A DNA stretch of 64,000 nt. Origin: Nonomuraea turcica (lineage in GTDB: Bacteria; Actinomycetota; Actinomycetes; Streptosporangiales; Streptosporangiaceae). A program made the translations under genes and the position numbers. This document shows positions 17,995 to 29,795 of this stretch, piece after piece. Under the pieces are notes generated by a model that was not told where the DNA came from, made no database searches, and saw only the letters and a program-made list of their open reading frames with translations. The stretch is from positions 62,001 through 126,000 of the forward strand of contig NZ_JAUZQF010000030.1 in assembly GCF_030718205.1 (NCBI RefSeq). Direction: 5' to 3'. Positions within the stretch are counted from its first letter, which is position 1. Every line of letters starts with the position of its first letter.

Positions 17995-18789
17995 ATGACT
18001 CAGACACCGACCTATGTCAAGAAACCCTTCGCTTCGTCGATTCTGCTGTGGATGCGCACCGATCAGCCCCGTCAGCAAGGGTTGGACCACTGGAAGGGCC
18101 CACACTCCAAGATCATCAGTGTGACACCGGGATTCGAGGAGTACCGGCAGATTCACCTGGCCGAGACCAATCCGGGGCTGTGGCCGGCCATCAGCGGAGT
18201 GGAGACGGCCATCCCCGCCGATCGCAGGATCGACGGCCTCGCCGAGGTCACCTTCCAGTCGGTCCTCTCTCCGCTCTGGGGCCGGAAGCAGACGAAGCTC
18301 GCCTACAAAGATGAGGTGAATGTGTTCCGGCGCACCCTGCTCTATGCGGGGCCGCCGAACTCCGCTCGTTGGTACGACGTCGCGGATCCCGGTGAGCGGG
18401 CGGAAGCCCGGGCCCTGATCTACCTCAGGAGAAGGCAGGGGGTCGGCACCGGTGCTTTCCGCCGGTTCGTCACCGAGGTGATGGTCGCCGGCCTCGCGAA
18501 CGCCGGCATGTTGAAGGAACTGCGTACGCAGGTGTTCATGCCCTGGAGCCAAAGGCTCTGGGACACGCCGAACGTGGCCCACGACAACCCCACCGACCAG
18601 CGCTTCCACGCCTCAATGATGCTGGGCTTCACTGATGCCGACGCGCTTCGGGCAAGCTTCGCCAGCGATGCTGTCACGAAGTTGTCGCCCGTGCTTCCCG
18701 CGTTCGTCTCAGCCGTGCACGCCTACGAAGTGTCTGCGGCGCTCACCTATGTACAGAACGGAGAGATTCTGCCGACCTACCAGAAGTGA
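17995..18789 (+). CDS. EthD-like dimeric alpha/beta-barrel protein, function unknown
   Basis: 264 residues. The start is set by AGGGAG at 17982-17987. Two similar halves seem present: one around HWKGPHSKIISVTPGFEEY and a second after about residue 125 (ALIYLRRRQGVGTGAFRRF ... VAHDNPTDQRFHASMMLGF). This suggests a fused pair of EthD/ferredoxin-like domains, as in several actinobacterial proteins of aromatic catabolism or polyketide metabolism. The final AALTYVQNGEILPTYQ is typical of full-length members. No catalytic residues can be named. It follows the homogentisate remnants and appears intact. Confidence 0.55.
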   Translation: MTQTPTYVKKPFASSILLWMRTDQPRQQGLDHWKGPHSKIISVTPGFEEYRQIHLAETNPGLWPAISGVETAIPADRRIDGLAEVTFQSVLSPLWGRKQTKLAYKDEVNVFRRTLLYAGPPNSARWYDVADPGERAEARALIYLRRRQGVGTGAFRRFVTEVMVAGLANAGMLKELRTQVFMPWSQRLWDTPNVAHDNPTDQRFHASMMLGFTDADALRASFASDAVTKLSPVLPAFVSAVHAYEVSAALTYVQNGEILPTYQK

Positions 18790-18911
18790 TCGACCATGCG
18801 CGTCGATGTATCCGAACGTCACAAGTCAAGAACGCCCCGAATCAGGCTCGTGACCCCCGGCTGTGCAGCTCCTTGCCCACGCCGTGCGCTGGTTCGCTGA
18901 CGAGTCGGTGG

Positions 18912-19240
18912 TCAGCGGCTCGTGGCGAGCACAGCGGGGCGCCGTGACCAGGAGGAGCCTTCGACGGCGCGGACGTTGTTTGTGGCCGGCTTGTTGGTCA
19001 GCAACACCGGGTAGACCAGTGTCCAGTCCAGGGCGGAGGCAGTGAGGATCTGTTCGCCGGCGGCCTTGTCGGCGAAGATCGCCTTGCCACCCCTGTAGAG
19101 GAACCGGAGGATCGCGGAGGCCTTGCTCAGAGACTCGCCGACTCCGAAAGCCGACATGATCACCAGTCGTTTGGTGTCGCCGTCCTCGGCGGCCCGAACG
19201 AGCGCGCGGGTGCTGTCGGCGATCAGGTTGGCCGGGTCCT
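18912..19240 (-). pseudogene. NAD(P)H-binding (NmrA/SDR5-like) protein, 3' fragment
   Basis: On the minus strand about 109 codons from AKDPANLIADST through LVIMSAFGVGES and GEQILTASALDWTLVYP to a stop at 18912 match the C-terminal part of small NAD(P)H-binding oxidoreductases. The dinucleotide-binding N-terminus is missing. The fragment is joined out of frame to an MFS transporter remnant at about 19240. Confidence 0.65.
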
Positions 19241-19541
19241 TGGCTCAGCAGCGAGGCGGCGCCGAAGATCGCCAGGCCGGCGACGAACAGCCGCCGGCCG
19301 ACGAGGTCACCGGCGCGGGCGCTGAGCAGCAGCAGACCGCCGACGACGAGGGTGTAGGCGTCCTGCCCCCCAGGACAGGACACTTGGGCTCAGGTCCAGA
19401 TCGGCGCGGATGCTCGGCAGCCCGGTAAAGATGACCGAGTTGTCGAGCAGGATCATGAAGTAGCCGATCAGGATGATCGCCAGGATGGCGGTCGGGCGTG
19501 CCGCAGACCGCTCTGCGGTGCCGCCGGCGGGGTTGGATCAT
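19240..19541 (-). pseudogene. MFS transporter (EmrB/QacA-type), 5' fragment
   Basis: Minus-strand pieces in more than one frame give the first two membrane segments of a DHA2-type drug exporter: ILAIILIGYFMILLDNSVI, GLPSIRADLDLSPSVLSW, then QDAYTLVVGGLLLLSARAGD and LFVAGLAIFGAASLL. There are at least two single-base shifts, and a break at about 19240 into the NmrA-like piece. It was divergent from the MmyB regulator, which may have controlled it. Confidence 0.65.
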
Positions 19542-19667
19542 GCTGCTCCTCGTGTGCGGGTCGGGATGCTTCCAATCAACGACGATCCAGGCGGGCCAGG
19601 GAGGGACGCTCGTTCGGGGTAGTGGCCTTACCTCCTTCACGACCGTCACCGTGCTTACCCTGGGGTT

Positions 19668-20558
19668 ATGGGCCATATCGACCACCGCGCCGAGGTCCGC
19701 GAGTTTCTCAGCTCGCGGCGGGCGCGCATCACTCCGGACCAGGCGGGACTGCCCGCCTACGGCGGCAACCGTCGCGTCAAAGGACTGCGGCGCGAAGAGG
19801 TCGCAATGCTCGCCGGCGTCTCCATCGACTACTACGTCCGCATGGAGCGCGGGAACCTGTCCGGTGCCTCCGACAGCGTGCTGGACGCCCTGGCCCGCGC
19901 ACTGCAACTGGACGAGGCCGAGCGCGAGCACCTGTTCGCGCTGGCCCGGGCCGCCGGTCCGGGCCAGCGCCGCCGCCGCACGTCGCCCACCACGATCCGG
20001 CCGATGATCCAGCAGGTGCTCGATGCCATCACCGACGCACCGGCCTGGGTGCGCAACGGCCGTCACGATATCCTCGCCATGAACCGCCTGGCCCGCGCCC
20101 TGTACTCCCCGGTCCTGGCCGACCCGCGCCGCCCGGCGAACACCGCCCGGTTCCTCTACCTCGATGAGGCCGCGAGGGAGTTCTTCGTCGACTGGGACCG
20201 GATCGCCAACGACGCCGCCGCCATGCTCCGGCTGGAGGCGGGCCGCAACTCGCACGACCGGGCGCTGATCGAGCTGGTCGGCGAACTCTCGACGCGCAGT
20301 GAGGTCTTCCGGCAGCGGTGGGCCTCCCACGACGTGCAGTTCCACCGCAGCGGCATGAAGCGGCTGTGCCATCCGGTGGTCGGCCGGCTCGACCTGAACT
20401 TCGAATCGATGGAGCTGCCGTCCGAGCCCGGCCTGGCCCTCAACGTCTACACCGCCACCCCCGGCAGCGCCACCGCTGACGGCCTGAAGATGCTCGCCAG
20501 CTGGGCGGCCACCCAGGACCTCGCCGAGGCGCGGCAGCCAGCCCCGGACCAGAGCTGA
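19668..20558 (+). CDS. XRE-family regulator with MmyB-like ligand domain
   Basis: 296 residues. The N-terminal HTH has the family signature REFLSSRRARITPDQAGLP, RRVKGLRREEVAMLAGVSIDYY and MERGNLSGAS. An MmyB ligand-binding domain from about residue 105 follows (AWVRNGRHDILAMNRLARALY, DWDRIANDAAAMLRLEAGR, HPVVGRLDLNFESM). Such proteins usually repress adjacent oxidoreductase genes and may bind a fatty-acid-like ligand. It faces a dead MFS gene and lies upstream of the ADH/DUF2255/AKR run. A second copy of this type is at 50790-51740. Confidence 0.88.
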   Translation: MGHIDHRAEVREFLSSRRARITPDQAGLPAYGGNRRVKGLRREEVAMLAGVSIDYYVRMERGNLSGASDSVLDALARALQLDEAEREHLFALARAAGPGQRRRRTSPTTIRPMIQQVLDAITDAPAWVRNGRHDILAMNRLARALYSPVLADPRRPANTARFLYLDEAAREFFVDWDRIANDAAAMLRLEAGRNSHDRALIELVGELSTRSEVFRQRWASHDVQFHRSGMKRLCHPVVGRLDLNFESMELPSEPGLALNVYTATPGSATADGLKMLASWAATQDLAEARQPAPDQS

Positions 20559-20954
20559 GCCACGCCCTCACATCACGAAGCCTCCGGAGGGCGCGCTACA
20601 CGGCGTGAAGCCCTCACTGCACCGAAGCCAGTCCGGCCTGCGATAAGGCCGCGCGACCGGCGCGTAAACCCCGCTGGGAGGCCCTGTCATTACCTGTAAC
20701 AGCAGACCCTGCCGCATGTCAGAGCGAGCCGGTTTCATAGAGCTTGACCAGGCCATTCACGCAGAGAAGGGGCGCATGCGGCGAACCGACCGACACGGTG
20801 GTGCGGAGCAGCAGCAGCCTGCGGCCCTCCAGCCGAAGCCGCCGCAGCCGCACACCGGCAGGGTCGGCCACGAGCTCCCCGGCAGCCGCTCCGGGACCTG
20901 AGGTGGCACTGCGCGTACAGGCGGACGACGAAGACAAGAAAACGGAAACCTCCG
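20559..20954. other. 396-bp stretch without a recognisable gene
   Basis: Short open frames occur on both strands but none has a convincing ribosome site or family motif. It must contain the promoter for the ADH/AKR genes that follow. No clear inverted repeat was found. Confidence 0.5.
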
Positions 20955-22000
20955 ATGCGAGCTACTTTCATGTACGGCACCGGTGACGTGCGCGTGGAGA
21001 ACGCGCCCGACCCGGTCCTGCAGCAGCCCACCGACGCGCTCGTGCGCATCGTGCACTCGTGCATCTGCGGCAGCGACCTACACCCCTACCACGACCTGCC
21101 GGCCTCACAGCAGGGCACGCCGATGGGGCACGAGTTCCTCGGCGTGATCGAGGACCTCGGCACGGAGGTGTGCGGGCTCAAGCGCGGTGACCTGGTGGTG
21201 GCGCCGTTCGCCTACGCCGACAACACCTGCGACCTGTGCCGGGAGGGCCTGCACACCTCCTGCCCCAACGGCGGCTTCTGGGCGGCCTGCGACGTCGGCG
21301 GGGCCCAGGCGGAGGCGATCCGCGTCCCGCAGGCGACCGGCACCCTGGTCAAGCTGCCGGTCGGCGAGGACAGCGAGCTGCTGCCGTCGCTGCTGACCCT
21401 GGCCGATGTGTACGGCACCGGCTACCACACCGCCAAGCAGGCCCGTGTCGACGCGCGCACCACGGTCGCGGTGATCGGCGACGGCGCGGTCGGGCTAATG
21501 GCGGTGCTGTCGGCCCGGCGGCTCGGCGGCTCGGCGCGGAGCGGATCATTCTGATGGGCCGGCACGACGACCGCACCAAGCTGGGCATCGACTTCGGGGC
21601 GACCGACATCGTGCCCGAGCGCGGCGCCGAGTGTATCGAGAAGGTGCGCGAGCTGACCCGCGGTCAGGGCGTGCACGCGGTGCTGGAGGCCGTCGGCTAC
21701 CGGAACGCCTACGACACGGCGGTCGGCCTCGTCCGCCCCGGCGGGGTGATCAGCCGCGTCGGCGTGCCGCAGTACGAGGACGCGCCGATCGGGTTCGGCA
21801 GCCTGTTCGGCCCGAACATCACGCTGACCGGTGGCCCCGCCCCGGTACGCGCCTACATCGACGAGCTGCTGCCCGGCGTGCTGGACGGCACGGTCGAGCC
21901 GGGCCGGGTGTTCGACCGGGCGATCGGCCTGGAGCAGGTGCCCGACGGCTACCACGCGATGAACGACCGCACCGCGCTGAAGGTCCTCATCCAACCCTGA
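20955..22000 (+). pseudogene. Zinc-dependent alcohol dehydrogenase, frameshifted by an 8-bp tandem duplication
   Basis: The first frame (20955 to about 21530) encodes the zinc domains (SCICGSDLHPYHDLP, GHEFLG, CDLCREGLHTSCPNGG) and the Rossmann motif VIGDGAVGLMAVL. The rest (AERIILMGRHDDRTKLGIDFGA to the end, AMNDRTALKVLIQP) is in another frame. GGCTCGGC is present twice in a row at 21520-21535. Removing one copy restores an uninterrupted 345-residue enzyme of normal length. As written, the product stops at 21554 without the second half of the cofactor domain. Confidence 0.8.
21520..21535. repeat. 8-bp perfect tandem duplication inside the ADH gene
   Basis: GGCTCGGC at 21520-21527 is repeated at 21528-21535. 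The extra 8 bases change the reading frame. Replication slippage could add or remove a copy, so the lesion is potentially reversible. Confidence 0.8.
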
Positions 22001-23377
<1,377 letters not shown>

Positions 23378-23404
23378 CCGGCCATCCCCTTCTGCACCCA
23401 CCAG

Positions 23405-24692
<1,288 letters not shown>

Positions 24693-24914
24693 AGCCGGAC
24701 GTCCTGTCTCGGCCGCGCACCATCGATGAGGCGTGCGGCGATCCACACCGGTCACCCGCTGTGCCGGCGCGCGCCATGGCCCCAGCCTCGGATCGTCCGG
24801 CTGCCCCTGGCGATGCACAGCGCCGCTGGTCCGGGGGTGTGTGGCAAACCGTACGGTCCCCTGGTGCGTGATCGGCTGAGGACGGCCCCAGCCCCAGAGT
24901 CGGGCCCGGGCCCC

Positions 24915-25120
24915 TTAGACGCTGAAGCTCGCGGAGTGGTGGGCCACCCACTCGGCGTAGGTGCGGGCAGGATGCCCGGTGACCTGCTCGACCGTCGGCA
25001 GAACCGGCGCCGGGGTGTCCTGTGCTGCTGCGAGCTGATCGAGGAGGAGGTCGGCGGCAGGGGGCGGCATGTGGCCGAGGAGCTGCCGGCGGACGTCGTC
25101 CCGGTATGTGGCCAGGCCGG
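24915..25120 (-). pseudogene. NAD(P)H-binding (NmrA-like) protein, 3' fragment
   Basis: About 65 codons at the end of a minus-strand frame (GLATYRDDVRRQLLGHMPPP, AADLLLDQLAAAQ, VLPTVEQVTGHPARTYAEWVA) match the C-terminal tail of NmrA-like oxidoreductases. The preceding residues in this frame are unrelated. It is joined to a LysE-type fragment just upstream. Confidence 0.6.
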
Positions 25121-25149
25121 TGCGACTCGCACCCGCGAGCAGGCGGCCT

Positions 25150-25243
25150 GCTCCGCACCGGCCTGCGGGACCGAAGGGCGAGCCAGCGTGCCGATCCCCA
25201 GCCAGACCAGATATGCCGCGCCCGCCACGGTCAGAACGCGGCG
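25150..25243 (-). pseudogene. LysE-type amino-acid exporter, internal fragment
   Basis: A minus-strand stretch of about 30 codons (VLTVAGAAYLVWLGIGTLARP) is the characteristic middle of LysE/RhtB exporters. Both ends of the gene are missing. It faces the Lrp-type regulator at 25379, the usual partner arrangement for such exporters, so the regulator has probably lost its target. Confidence 0.5.
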
Positions 25244-25378
25244 ACGGCATCGACGGGCATGACTCTGCTTCTCCCTTGTACTCGTCCGAGGATTCGGGAA
25301 GGAAGTTTATGCGCGAATGGGTGAAACGTGTTTCCAATCCTTCCCCCGACAAGGTTGCTTTGGGGGAGAATCTTCCCC

Positions 25379-25831
25379 ATGGACGACGTAGACCGGAGAA
25401 TTCTTGCCGAACTCCAGCAAGACGGGCGGCTCACCATCACTGAACTCGCTGAGCGCGTCCGCCTCAGCGTCTCGCCCTGCCACCGGCGCCTGCGCGCCCT
25501 GGAACACTCCGGCGCGATCAGCGGCTACCGGGCCCATCTCGACGCCCACACCTTGGGCCTGACGTTCGAGGCCCTCGTCTTCGTCACCATGCGCGCCGCG
25601 GACCGCGACACCGTCGATGCCTTCGAACAGGCGGTCGCCGCCGTACCCCACGTCCTGCAGGCCCAACGACTCTTCGGCGACCCCGACTACCTGCTGCGCG
25701 TCATCGCCCGCGACCTGCCCGCCTTTCAGGAGATCTACGACGACCGTCTCGCCACCCTCCCCGGCGTCCAGCGCCTCAGCTCCACCCTCATCATGAAGAG
25801 CGTCGTCGAGAACCGGCCTCTGCCGTTGTGA
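25379..25831 (+). CDS. Lrp/AsnC-family transcriptional regulator
   Basis: 150 residues. N-terminal HTH (DDVDRRILAELQQDGRLTI, ELAERVRLSVSPCHRRLRAL) and a RAM ligand domain (VLQAQRLFGDPDYLLRVIARD). The ATG at 25379 gives the usual length; the frame extends back to 25328. GGGGGAG lies nine bases upstream. The divergent LysE exporter is only a remnant, so the present target is uncertain; the MFS/aminotransferase pair downstream is a possible one. Confidence 0.88.
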   Translation: MDDVDRRILAELQQDGRLTITELAERVRLSVSPCHRRLRALEHSGAISGYRAHLDAHTLGLTFEALVFVTMRAADRDTVDAFEQAVAAVPHVLQAQRLFGDPDYLLRVIARDLPAFQEIYDDRLATLPGVQRLSSTLIMKSVVENRPLPL

Positions 25832-26065
25832 GCTCGCCCGGCCTCGGTTCGCAGAACGAGGCACGGCCGTCGGTTCGCCGGACAGGTCCTGGGCTTGCAT
25901 CGGGTGCGGGAGTACCGCTTGGCAAGAATCTTCCGAACAGGTCGCCTGCCGCACAAGATGATCCCTTGAACGCCGTGAAAGAGGGGGAAAGTTAGTAACA
26001 TTTTCTCGCAGAATGTGCCTAAGCTTCCCTCCCATGACAATGAACGGAGGAAAGGGCAATTCGGC

Positions 26066-26140
26066 ATGACCGCAGACACAGTGGTCGCCGTCGCGACAGT
26101 GGCCCTTCTGCTGGTGCGCACCCTCGGCCCGACCGCGTGA
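26066..26140 (+). CDS. 24-residue hydrophobic ORF, translationally coupled to the MFS gene
   Basis: ATG 26066 opens a 24-codon frame with a hydrophobic core (TVVAVATVALLLVRTLG). It ends with TGA overlapping the GTG start of the MFS gene (GTGA). AAAGGG lies about 10 bases upstream. It could be a leader that couples translation, a small membrane peptide, or the stub of a lost gene. No family is recognised. Confidence 0.3.
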   Translation: MTADTVVAVATVALLLVRTLGPTA

Positions 26141-27450
26141 CCGGCACCGTCCCGCAAACTTCCGCCAAGTCCCGGCCGCGCCTGCACCGTGCCTGGCTGG
26201 TGGCCGCCGTCACGCTGCTGGCCCTGGTCGCGGCGGCGGCGTTCCGCTCCACTACCGGCGCTCTGTTCGAGCCCCTTGAGGAGGAGTTCGCCTGGAGCCG
26301 TACCCAGCTGTCCGGGGCGGTGACGGCCAATCTCATCGTCTACGGGCTGGTGGCGCCGTTCGCCGCCGTGTTGCTGGAGCGCTTCCCGCCGCGAGCGGTG
26401 GTCGCCGTGGCCCTGGCCCTGGTGGCCGCCGGAAGCGGGCTGACCGTGGTGATGACCGAGGTCTGGCAGTTGTGGGTGTTGTGGGGTGGCTTTGTCGGGG
26501 TGGGCACCGGGGTCATGGCCCTGGTCTTCGGCGCGATGGTCGCCAACCGCTGGTTCACCCGCCATCGCGGGCTCGTCATGGGGATCTTCTCCGCCGCCAA
26601 CGCCTGCGGTCAGCTGGCCTTCCTGCCCGCCATCGTGCACCTGGCCGGTCACCACGGCTGGCGTACCGCGTCGCTGCTGGTGGCGGTTTTCGCCGTGGCG
26701 ATCGTTCCGCTGCTGTTCTGGCCGTTCGCCAACGGCCCCGCCGAGGTGGGGCTGACCTCCTACGGGGCCGGCGACGCCACCCTCGTTGCGCCGTCCGATC
26801 CGCGTCGGCGCGGCGCCGTGGTGGAGACCCTGGTGGTGCTGCGCGAGGCGATGCGGGCGCGGGCGTTCTGGATCCTGGCGCTGACCTTCTGGGTCTGTGG
26901 ATGGTCCACCAACGGGCTGATCCAGACGCACTTCATCCCCGCCGCGCACGACCATGGCATGCCCGCCACCACCGCCGCCGAACTGCTGGCGCTGATCGGG
27001 ATCTTCGACGTGATCGGCACCGTCGCCTCCGGGTGGCTGACCGACCGGGTACGCCCCTGGATCCTGCTGGTCGCCTACTACGGGCTGCGCGGGCTGTCCC
27101 TGCTGACCGTGCACACCCTGCTCGGACCATCGGTGGAGCCGTCCCTGTGGATCTTCATCGTCTTCTACGGCCTGGACTGGGTGGCCACCGTCCCGCCCAC
27201 CGTCGCGCTGTGCCGGGAGCACTTCGGCCCGCAACGTGCCACCGCCGTTTTCGGCTGGGTCTTCGCCGCACACATGGTCGGCGCCGGAGTGGGCGCCCTG
27301 GCCGCGGGCCTGGCCCGGGAGAGCTCCGGCAGCTACCTGGCAGCCTGGATCACCGCGGCGGCTCTGTGCTTCGTGGCCGCCGCCAGCCTGTTCCTGCTCC
27401 CGGCCGCACAACCCGTAGAGCAACCTTCACCCAGGGAGAAGTCCACATGA
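26137..27450 (+). CDS. MFS transporter (monocarboxylate/oxalate-formate type)
   Basis: 437 residues with about 12 predicted membrane segments. It has the N-terminal RSTTGALFEPLEEEFAW, a RWFTRHRGLVMGIFSAANA motif between helices 4 and 5 typical of the MCT/OxlT group, and a central charged loop near residue 220. It probably moves an organic anion across the cytoplasmic membrane. It is followed after 31 bp by an aminotransferase, so an amino or keto acid is a sensible substrate. Confidence 0.85.
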   Translation: MTGTVPQTSAKSRPRLHRAWLVAAVTLLALVAAAAFRSTTGALFEPLEEEFAWSRTQLSGAVTANLIVYGLVAPFAAVLLERFPPRAVVAVALALVAAGSGLTVVMTEVWQLWVLWGGFVGVGTGVMALVFGAMVANRWFTRHRGLVMGIFSAANACGQLAFLPAIVHLAGHHGWRTASLLVAVFAVAIVPLLFWPFANGPAEVGLTSYGAGDATLVAPSDPRRRGAVVETLVVLREAMRARAFWILALTFWVCGWSTNGLIQTHFIPAAHDHGMPATTAAELLALIGIFDVIGTVASGWLTDRVRPWILLVAYYGLRGLSLLTVHTLLGPSVEPSLWIFIVFYGLDWVATVPPTVALCREHFGPQRATAVFGWVFAAHMVGAGVGALAAGLARESSGSYLAAWITAAALCFVAAASLFLLPAAQPVEQPSPREKST

Positions 27451-27481
27451 ATGCACGCGCAAGCGAGCCGGAGGTCGTGGC

Positions 27482-28657
27482 GTGAGGATTTCGCAACGTG
27501 CGCAGGCCGTCGCCCCGTTCTACGCGATGGAGTTCGGCAAACACGCCGCCACGCTGGAGTCGCAGGGACACCACGTCATCAAGCTCAGCATCGGCGAACC
27601 GGACTTCGGCGCGCCCCCGGCCGTCCTGAGCGCACTGCGCGAGGCCATGGACGGAAGACCGATGCCCTACACGGCGGCACTCGGCCTGCCCGAGTTGCGG
27701 CAGGCGATCGCCCAGTTCTACCGGGACGAGCATGACGTCGATGTCGACCCTGCCCGGGTCGTCGTGACCGCGGGCGCCTCGGCCGCCCTGGTGCTGGCCA
27801 CCGCGGCACTCGTCGACCCGGGCGACGAGGTGATCATCGGAGACCCGTCGTACCCCTGCAACCGGCAGATTGTCGAAAGCTTCGGCGCCCACGTCACGCT
27901 CGTCCCCGCCACCGCCGAGACCCGCTTCCAGCTGGACGCGGCATCGGTGAAGTGGAGCTGGACGGACGACACGCGCGGGGTCATGATCGCCACCCCGTCG
28001 AACCCGACCGGCACCTTGATCCCGGCCGACGAGCTCGCGGCGATCTGCGACCTCGCCCGCGAACGGGACGCCTGGCGCATGGTCGATGAGATCTACCTCA
28101 ACCTGAGCGACCACGACGACCAGGGCCGGCCACCGCGCAGCGTGCTGTCGTCCGATCCCGGCGCCATCGTCATCAACAGCTTCTCGAAATACTTCGGCAT
28201 GACCGGCTGGAGACTCGGATGGTGCGTCGTCCCGGAGATCCTCGTGCCGGCGATGGAGCGCCTGGCCCAGAACTACTTCCTCTGCGCGTCCGCTCCCGCC
28301 CAGCACGCCGCGCTGGCCTGCTTCACCCCCGAGTCCCTTGCCGTCTGTGAGGCACGCCGCGTCGAGTTGGCCGAGCGGCGCGCGCTCGTCCTGGAGGGCC
28401 TGGCGCGGATCGGATTGCCGGTGCCCGTCCCGCCGGACGGCGCGTTCTACGTGTACTTCGACGTCAGTCACACCGGGCTCACCTCCTGGCAGTTCTGTGA
28501 GCGAGCGCTGCAGGAGGCGCACGTCGCCCTCACCCCGGGCAGGGACTTCGGCCTCCACACCGCGGAGACACACGTCCGGCTCTCGTACGCGGCCTCAACG
28601 GATGATCTCCGCGAAGGGATCGACCGGCTCGGGAGGTTAGTGACCGCCCTTCGATGA
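27482..28657 (+). CDS. PLP-dependent aminotransferase (class I/II)
   Basis: 391 residues, fold-type I. LSIGEPDFGAPPAVL is at the N-terminus, ATPSNPTGTL binds cofactor, and the Schiff-base lysine is in NSFSKYFGMTGWRLGW. It ends with the substrate-carboxylate region HVRLSYA. The GTG at 27482 has GGAGG seven bases upstream and starts the conserved RISQRAQAVAPFYAMEF. It resembles aspartate/aromatic aminotransferases. It shares a transcript with the MFS permease. Confidence 0.9.
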   Translation: MRISQRAQAVAPFYAMEFGKHAATLESQGHHVIKLSIGEPDFGAPPAVLSALREAMDGRPMPYTAALGLPELRQAIAQFYRDEHDVDVDPARVVVTAGASAALVLATAALVDPGDEVIIGDPSYPCNRQIVESFGAHVTLVPATAETRFQLDAASVKWSWTDDTRGVMIATPSNPTGTLIPADELAAICDLARERDAWRMVDEIYLNLSDHDDQGRPPRSVLSSDPGAIVINSFSKYFGMTGWRLGWCVVPEILVPAMERLAQNYFLCASAPAQHAALACFTPESLAVCEARRVELAERRALVLEGLARIGLPVPVPPDGAFYVYFDVSHTGLTSWQFCERALQEAHVALTPGRDFGLHTAETHVRLSYAASTDDLREGIDRLGRLVTALR

Positions 28658-28893
28658 AGCTCCGCGGCGGGCTTGCCTCCGGGGCGAACGCCGAACGGGC
28701 GGGCCTGCCAGAGCACAGATGTGCCCGGCCGGGAGACGCCGTTCACGGTCCGCGTGCTCCCTCAAGCCCTGCGGATCAGTCCAATTTGTCGTGAGTGGCC
28801 CTGTCTTGCCAGACGGGCATCCGTTGGGATGGGCATGCTCCCGCCGGCATATGGGTGCCTGATAACCGCTTCCGTTGATATCGAAAGGCCTTG

Positions 28894-29313
28894 ATGACTA
28901 TGCCGCGCTCGCGCTCGTTCGCGCAGGTCGATGTGTTCTCCACCATCTCGTCTCTCGGCAATCCGGTTGCCGTCGTCCTCGACGGAACGGACCTGACCGA
29001 CGAGGAGATGCAGCGCCTGGCGCGCTGGACGAATCTGTCCGAGACCACGTTCGTTCTGCCCCCCACCACTGCGGAGGCGGACTACCGGCTGCGAACCTTC
29101 ACCCCTGGAGGCGAACTGCCGTTCGCCGGGCACCCCACCCGCGGGTCTGCACGTGCGTGGTTGGACAACGGCGGCACACCGCAGCACGCCGACTGTATCG
29201 TGCAGGAGTGCGCCGCCGGCCTGATCAGCGTACGCCGCGGCGACGGACCGCGACGGCGCCGGAACCGGCCGTCCCACGCTGCGGTCGCGTCCGGCGCGGT
29301 GCTGCGCGCCTAG
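28894..29313 (+). pseudogene. PhzF-family isomerase/epimerase, truncated
   Basis: About 110 residues match the first half of a PhzF-like protein: DVFSTISSLGNPVAVVLDG, ARWTNLSETTFVLPP with the conserved glutamate, FTPGGELPFAGHPTRGSA and VQECAAGLISVRR. After this the sequence becomes arginine-rich nonsense and stops at 29313. The second domain (~150 residues) is not found in any frame nearby. The active site lies between two domains, so this should be inactive. Confidence 0.75.
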
Positions 29314-29510
29314 ACCGATCGCCCCGTCACCTCAGCCGACCGATCCGTTCAGGTCGGGGTCAGGGGCACCGGGTGTGCAGCTCGGTTTCGGCAGCGCCCG
29401 CCCGCTCACGGAGGAGCGGTTCGACGCGGACCCGGCGGTCCTGCGATGGCCGTGGCCTTGCTGGCCGGCCACCGCGAACCGGGCAGGCCATTAAATGATC
29501 GTCGCGATTG

Positions 29511-29795
29511 TCATTGATAGCCGCACGTGAAACGCCTGGTCGACGTGATGCCGACTAGGTGTTGGTGGGGAAAGGCAGGGCGTCGCGCCGCCGTCGGGGT
29601 GCCGAAGCCGTACGTCTTCGGCTGTTCGGGGGTCCACTGTGGCCAGCGTTGGGTACCTCGGGCACACCGTCGCGGGCGAAGGTCGCCCAGGCATGCATCA
29701 TCTCTCGGGTGACTGCTTCGCGGCCGGGTGCCCGTCCGGTGATCGGCAGGCGGTCGATGGTGCCGAACACGTAGGGCACCTCGAGTCCGTGGCAT
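29511..29795 (-). pseudogene. Carboxylesterase, 3' fragment
   Basis: The minus strand encodes the C-terminal end of a type-B carboxylesterase: GACHGLEVPYVFGTIDRL with the catalytic histidine, GREAVTREMMHAWATFARDG, then after a frame change WTPEQPKTYGFG. The serine-bearing N-terminal ~400 residues are missing. It is fused head to head with the GH43 fragment near 29795. Confidence 0.7.

Noticed and set aside
25363-25378. GGGGA...TCCCC palindrome just before the Lrp start
   Set aside because: Only 5-bp arms, and it contains the presumed ribosome site; G-rich symmetry here is expected by chance.
27447-27485. 12-codon ORF between the MFS and aminotransferase genes, overlapping both
   Set aside because: Too short to support. 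The aminotransferase has its own GGAGG and a conserved start at 27482, so the ORF is most likely accidental.
29380-29460. Short stretch (GSARPLTEERFDADPAVLRW) after the PhzF remnant
   Set aside because: Looks protein-like but no family could be named and both ends are undefined.
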